Of a DNA stretch of 9,585 bases, positions 7,087 through 9,585 are shown piece by piece (within the stretch, counting starts at the first letter, position 1; each line of letters opens with the position of its first letter). This stretch comes from Planctomycetota bacterium. GTDB taxonomy: Bacteria; Planctomycetota; Phycisphaerae; FEN-1346; JAACEH01. Position numbers and translations under genes: made by a program. The stretch spans positions 1-9,585 of the forward strand of contig JAFGPY010000164.1 of NCBI GenBank assembly GCA_016935955.1, in the 5' to 3' direction. The notes under the pieces were generated by a model. It made no database searches, was not told the DNA's origin, and worked only from the letters and a program-made list of their open reading frames with translations.

Positions 7087-7234
7087 GGCCGGCCTCCGTG
7101 CGCAAGATCACACGTTGCGGCAGACGGCAGGCCGTTAGTGGTTTCCCGTCGGGTGCGTGGCGGTCGGCAGTAGGGCGTGCGGCCGACCGAGGGAAAGGGT
7201 CCTCGCTTGGATCCTCGCGCTCGTCCATGGCCGC

Positions 7235-7262
7235 ATCTTACCGTCGTGTGTGTTGCAGTCAA
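7235..7262 (-). promoter_or_regulatory. Candidate sigma-70-type promoter of the CNNM pair
   Basis: On the minus strand TTGACT (7262-7257, five of six) and TAAGAT (7240-7235, four of six) are 16 bases apart. The predicted start, near 7228, lies about 140 bases before the first CNNM gene and coincides with an ATG opening a 49-codon frame (7228-7079). The rest of the 7087-7312 gap shows no other clear signal. Confidence 0.45.
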
Positions 7263-7312
7263 AACCGAAAATGATGCACGGTGACCGGGCCACTTTTCCT
7301 CCCGGCGGCTGT

Positions 7313-7957
7313 TCAGAGCAGATTGCCCTGAGAGCGGAGCCAGACGATGTTGTCGTGACCCGGGATGACGAAGTCGCCGATCTCCAGCACCTCGGCGAAC
7401 GATTCGGCCGCCTTGTCGCGGTCCCAGACGGTCGGCCCCAGGTCGCCGTGCTCCAGGTGGTCGCGTGTCAGCACGGCGTCGCCGGCAATGAACGTGGTCT
7501 CGGTTGGTGAGTTGACCATCAGCGAGCAGTGACCGGGCGAATGGCCCGGCGTGGGGAAGATGTCAACGCCCGGAACGATGTGTTCCGGGGCCGGTTTCAG
7601 TCGCCCGAGTATGGCGGCAATCGCACGGTCGCCCTTCAGTTCCGCTTTGCCGTAGACGACTTCCTCTTCGTAGGCCAGCCACCGTGCCTTCTGGAACGTC
7701 TCCGTGCCGCCGGCGTGGGCCGGGTCGAGGTGGGTCAGAAAGACGTCCGTGACGTCCTCGGGTCGCAGGCCCGCGCGGTAGAAGAGCACCGCCTGTAGCA
7801 CGGCGTCGGGCCAACCGGGATCAACCACCAGGACGGTCTTGCCGCTGCGTACCAGCGAGCACGTGGCCACCTCGTCGCGCATATCGCGTGTCTCGTCCCA
7901 GAACCTGTTCTTGGCCAGCGTGCCGAGGGCCAGAACGTCCACTCGTAACTCGCTCAT
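7313..7957 (-). CDS. Metallo-beta-lactamase-fold protein with altered metal-binding motif
   Basis: A 214-residue MBL-fold protein, near the small end for the superfamily; substrate unknown. Family landmarks: VVDPGWP (44-50), THLDPAHAGG (75-84), PTPGHSPGH (135-143), IAGDAV (157-162) and IPGHDN (198-203). The first metal motif, normally HxHxDH, reads His76-Leu-Asp78-Pro-Ala80-His81: the second His and the Asp are lost, each by what could be a single base change, while His139, Asp160 and His201 remain. It may bind one metal, a different metal, or act without hydrolysis. The start at 7957 is set by the fold's N-terminal strand and AGGAGA about 8 bases upstream; the frame stays open to 8620, but that stretch is the flagellar control region. 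Divergent from the flagellar operon, with its own promoter at 7988-8016. Confidence 0.88.
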   Translation of the reverse strand: MSELRVDVLALGTLAKNRFWDETRDMRDEVATCSLVRSGKTVLVVDPGWPDAVLQAVLFYRAGLRPEDVTDVFLTHLDPAHAGGTETFQKARWLAYEEEVVYGKAELKGDRAIAAILGRLKPAPEHIVPGVDIFPTPGHSPGHCSLMVNSPTETTFIAGDAVLTRDHLEHGDLGPTVWDRDKAAESFAEVLEIGDFVIPGHDNIVWLRSQGNLL

Positions 7958-7987
7958 TCCGAAGTCTCCTGTCAGATTGCTGCCGGG

Positions 7988-8016
7988 ATTATGGGCCGCC
8001 CGGGCGGCCAAGGCAA
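7988..8016 (-). promoter_or_regulatory. Promoter of the MBL-fold gene with palindromic spacer (operator-like)
   Basis: On the minus strand TTGCCT (8016-8011) and CATAAT (7993-7988) are exactly 17 bases apart. The spacer consists of one base plus the perfect 16-base palindrome GGCCGCCCGGGCGGCC (7994-8009). The start would be near 7981, giving a leader of about 24 bases that contains AGGAGA. A symmetrical site between -35 and -10 is a common place for a repressor or a MerR-like regulator to bind. A palindrome this G/C-rich could also be chance. Confidence 0.55.
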
Positions 8017-8070
8017 GGACCGCTCGGGAATTTCCGCGGCCGCCGGTCGCGAGAGATTGTTCGGCGAGGG

Positions 8071-8100
8071 CCCTGAGGCGGCAAGAATTGCGCCTCGGGG
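8071..8100. repeat. Strong inverted repeat / hairpin
   Basis: CCCTGAGGCG (8071-8080) pairs with CGCCTCGGGG (8091-8100) over ten positions, one of them a G-T wobble, around a 10-base loop. No T-run follows on either strand, so it does not look like an intrinsic terminator. It lies about 190-215 bases upstream of the predicted sigma-54 start. Confidence 0.5.
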
Positions 8101-8174
8101 CGACGAAACTTCCTGACTCCATTTGAGTTGCTGACCATGCCAAAGGCCGCTGTCGGGAAAACCGGCGGTGGCCC

Positions 8175-8206
8175 GTTGTTTCTGTAAGGCATTCTCCTGA
8201 AACAAC
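8175..8206. promoter_or_regulatory. Candidate upstream activator site: long-spaced inverted repeat
   Basis: Perfect 8-base arms GTTGTTTC (8175-8182) and GAAACAAC (8199-8206) are separated by 16 bases, so arm centres are 24 bases apart, a little over two helical turns. Relative to the predicted sigma-54 start near 8288 the site spans about -113 to -82, where NtrC-family activators of sigma-54 promoters normally bind. An RNA hairpin is not expected to matter, because this DNA lies upstream of the start. Confidence 0.4.
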
Positions 8207-8260
8207 TTGGGGTGACTCTTGGCGGGCCGCGACGCTTCGTGGCAGGGCCGCCATGTGCCT

Positions 8261-8277
8261 TTGGCACGACCTTTGCC
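8261..8277 (+). promoter_or_regulatory. Sigma-54 (RpoN) -24/-12 promoter of the flagellar operon
   Basis: TTGGCACG (8261-8268), 4 bases, then TTGC (8273-8276) matches the RpoN consensus TGGCACG-N4-TTGC, with GG at 8263-8264 and GC at 8275-8276 in the required spacing. Transcription should start near 8288, about 51 bases before the first gene. Flagellar rod and hook genes are often RpoN targets, which agrees with what follows. The -24 element overlaps a small inverted repeat GTGCC-TTT-GGCAC (8255-8267). Confidence 0.85.
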
Positions 8278-8338
8278 ATGACAACGGTTGGAGACAGTTT
8301 GTCCGCGGCAGTCGGTAACGCAGTACGGGGGACGATTC

Positions 8339-8542
8339 ATGACCAAGTTGTTCCAGGACGTGGCTCCTGCAGAGAGTCGGACGATCGAGGAGTTGCTGCC
8401 CGAGATGCTGGACCAGGCCCTGAGCCGGTTTCAGCGCGTGGGCGTCGAACGCATTCTGATGCTGGCCGAGGAAATGGTCCGGGCACGGGTGGAGCAACCG
8501 GCGACTGCTCATCTGGTGCCCGGTCCCGGCCGGCGTAACTGA
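8339..8542 (+). CDS. Small protein of unknown function, first gene of the flagellar operon
   Basis: Not recognised. A 67-residue, leucine- and glutamate-rich protein starting MTKLFQDVAP. Residues about 14-50 (from EELLPEMLDQAL to EEMVRARVE) look like one or two amphipathic helices, followed by a Pro/Gly-rich tail. It has no signal peptide, membrane segment or cysteine. The start at 8339 has GGGGGA 7 bases upstream; the frame opens earlier, at 8288, but that coincides with the predicted sigma-54 transcription start and would leave no leader. flgF follows after 21 bases with the same polarity, so it is co-transcribed. Size, acidity and helical character would suit a flagellar chaperone or a small regulator, but that is inference from context only. 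Confidence 0.7.
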   Translation: MTKLFQDVAPAESRTIEELLPEMLDQALSRFQRVGVERILMLAEEMVRARVEQPATAHLVPGPGRRN

Positions 8543-8563
8543 CGGCAGACGAGGAGACGCGGA

Positions 8564-9325
8564 GTGCTTTACGGGCTTTACCTTTCGGCGACCGGCATGA
8601 TCGTGCAGCGGCATCAGCACGAGGTCATCGCCAACAACATGGCCAACGTCGGTACGACGGCGTTCAAGCGTGACGTGGCGACGTTTCGCATGCGTCTGCC
8701 CGAGTCGCAGTCGAGCGCTGCCGGCATGGCCTACCGCGAACCGCTGCTCGACCGTATCGGCGGCGGCACGTTCGTCAGCCCGAGCTACACGGAGTTCACC
8801 CAGGGCGAGGTCGAGAAGACCAACCGACCCTTGGACGTCTGCCTGAAGGGGCCGGGATTCTTCACCGTCCGCGACGATCAGGGCGGCACGTTCTATACCC
8901 GCGACGGCCGCTTCGCACTTGATACGGCTGGTCGCCTGACGACGCTCGACGGCGAGTGCCTGGTGCTGGACGCTGTGGGGCAGACTATCGAACTCGACAA
9001 GTCGCGCAGCATAAGCATCAGCGGCGACGGGCTGATCAACCAGGACGGCCAGCCGGCCGGCCAGTTGAGCGTCGTCGAATTCAGCGATCCGCAGGTGCTT
9101 CGCAAGGTCGGCAACAGTCTTTTCGAGAATACGGGGGCGGCGCCCGAGCGGATGCGATCGCCCCAGCTTGTTTCCGGGGCCCTGGAGCGAAGCTGCTCGG
9201 ACCCGGTTCGCGAACTGGTGTCGATGATTGAGGCCCAGCGGGCCTACGAGGCCAACGCCCGCATGGTGACCGTTCAGAATGACACGTTGGGGCGGGTGGT
9301 CAACGACCTGGCCCGCAACGTCTGA
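8564..9325 (+). CDS. flgF: Flagellar proximal rod protein FlgF
   Basis: A structural subunit of the proximal flagellar rod, exported by the flagellar type III apparatus. The 253 residues match usual FlgF length. Start is GTG (8564) with GAGGAG 7 bases upstream; the N-terminus MLYGLYLSATGMIVQ is typical of FlgF. The rod N-terminal motif is present as ANNMANVGTTAFK (23-35), with Ala where Gly is usual before Phe-Lys. The central FlgE/F/G domain includes GFFTVRDDQGGTFYTRDGRF, and the C-terminal rod helix starts LERSCSDPVRELVSMIEAQR (207-226). FlgF rather than FlgG because the next gene, 24 bases on, begins with the FlgG-like [11 protein letters not shown] and a [12 protein letters not shown] segment. 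Second gene of the sigma-54 operon. Confidence 0.92.
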   Translation: MLYGLYLSATGMIVQRHQHEVIANNMANVGTTAFKRDVATFRMRLPESQSSAAGMAYREPLLDRIGGGTFVSPSYTEFTQGEVEKTNRPLDVCLKGPGFFTVRDDQGGTFYTRDGRFALDTAGRLTTLDGECLVLDAVGQTIELDKSRSISISGDGLINQDGQPAGQLSVVEFSDPQVLRKVGNSLFENTGAAPERMRSPQLVSGALERSCSDPVRELVSMIEAQRAYEANARMVTVQNDTLGRVVNDLARNV

Positions 9326-9349
9326 GGACTGTTCACAAGGAGTGCCTGA

Positions 9350-9585
9350 ATGCGTTCCATGTCAACTGCGGCAACCGGCATGAAGGCCATGACGATCCAG
9401 GTGGAAGTCATCGCCAACAATCTGGCCAACATCAACACGACGGGTTTCAAGCGCGGCCGGGCCCTATTCCAGGACCTGTTCTACCAGCAGCTCCGCCAGC
9501 CCGGCACCACCAACGGCATGGGCGACAAGAACCCTTCCGGAGTGCAAATCGGTCTGGGCACCCAGGTGGCCAGCACCATGGACGT
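9350..9585 (+). CDS. flgG: Flagellar distal rod protein FlgG, 5' part (cut by window end)
   Basis: A structural subunit of the distal flagellar rod, which passes through the periplasm; exported by the flagellar type III system. Seventy-eight complete codons of roughly 260 are visible. N-terminus [20 protein letters not shown], then the rod motif [17 protein letters not shown], then a segment with [15 protein letters not shown] and [15 protein letters not shown], which matches FlgG just after the N-terminal helix rather than FlgF. AAGGAG (9337-9342) lies 7 bases before the ATG. Third gene of the operon; flgA, flgH or flgI would be expected beyond the edge, but that is not visible. Confidence 0.93.
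   Translation, partial: MRSMSTAATGMKAMTIQVEVIANNLANINTTGFKRGRALFQDLFYQQLRQPGTTNGMGDKNPSGVQIGLGTQVASTMD

Larger units (their letters stand above)
7958..8338. other. Divergent control region between the MBL-fold gene and the flagellar operon
   Basis: A 381-base stretch without a convincing gene. It holds, in order, the ribosome site and palindrome-bearing promoter of the leftward gene (to 8016), a strong hairpin (8071-8100), a long-spaced inverted repeat (8175-8206), a sigma-54 promoter (8261-8277), a small symmetrical CAACGGTTG at the predicted start (8282-8290), and a leader of about 50 bases ending in GGGGGA, 7 bases before the ATG at 8339. Confidence 0.7.

Noticed and set aside
7264..7312. 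Terminator after the MBL-fold gene (CCGGG...CCCGG, followed later by TTTT)
   Set aside because: The stem is only 5 bases with an 11-base loop and the T-runs are about 12 or more bases away, so it does not meet intrinsic terminator geometry.
8123..8143. Second sigma-54-like element on the minus strand (TTGGCATG)
   Set aside because: The following GC is 8 rather than 10 bases after GG and no TTGC element is present, so the spacing is wrong.
8288..8338. Earlier ATG (8288) for the small flagellar-operon protein
   Set aside because: It coincides with the predicted sigma-54 transcription start, leaving no ribosome site, while the ATG at 8339 has a good one.
7958..8620. 221-residue N-terminal extension of the MBL-fold protein
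   Set aside because: It crosses the promoter region and antisense flagellar sequence; the ATG at 7957 has its own ribosome site and fits the fold's first strand.

Overview
This GC-rich window looks like the chromosome of a planctomycete, most likely of the Phycisphaerae type. Three things suggest this: a prepilin-like protein with the planctomycetal GQNVLFADGH ending fused to a DUF4190-type membrane domain, a tandem pair of CNNM/CBS (HlyC/CorC) membrane proteins, and a flagellar rod operon preceded by a sigma-54 promoter. A class II-type superoxide reductase hints at an anaerobic or microaerophilic lifestyle. The taxonomic call is inference. I see no mobile element, CRISPR array, tRNA or rRNA.

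Layout, left to right. 1-960 (+) is the 3' part of nadB (L-aspartate oxidase, NAD synthesis). It converges on a superoxide reductase gene (1078-1461, -), with an intrinsic terminator for the reductase between them. 1628-4587 (-) is a two-gene operon: a zinc-ribbon/DUF4190/prepilin-like protein, then a 591-residue lipoprotein of unknown function whose start overlaps an 8-codon minicistron. 4760-7086 (-) is a translationally coupled pair of CNNM/CBS proteins. The upstream one is canonical; the downstream one is shorter and altered at the conserved membrane-domain positions. 7313-7957 (-) is a metallo-beta-lactamase-fold protein whose HxHxDH metal motif has decayed to HLDPAH.

7958-8338 is a 381-base divergent control region. 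On the minus strand it holds a sigma-70-like promoter whose 17-base spacer is almost filled by a perfect 16-base palindrome. On the plus strand it holds a near-perfect -24/-12 sigma-54 promoter, with an 8+8 base inverted repeat about 80-115 bases upstream of the predicted start, the right place for an enhancer-binding activator. From there the flagellar operon runs rightward: an unrecognised 67-residue protein, flgF, and the 5' end of flgG, cut by the window edge.

The best candidates for new biology are the small first gene of the sigma-54 flagellar operon with its upstream inverted repeat, the MBL-fold protein with an altered metal site and an operator-like promoter, and the membrane-tethered zinc-ribbon/prepilin fusion co-transcribed with an uncharacterised lipoprotein. 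The rest is ordinary housekeeping.
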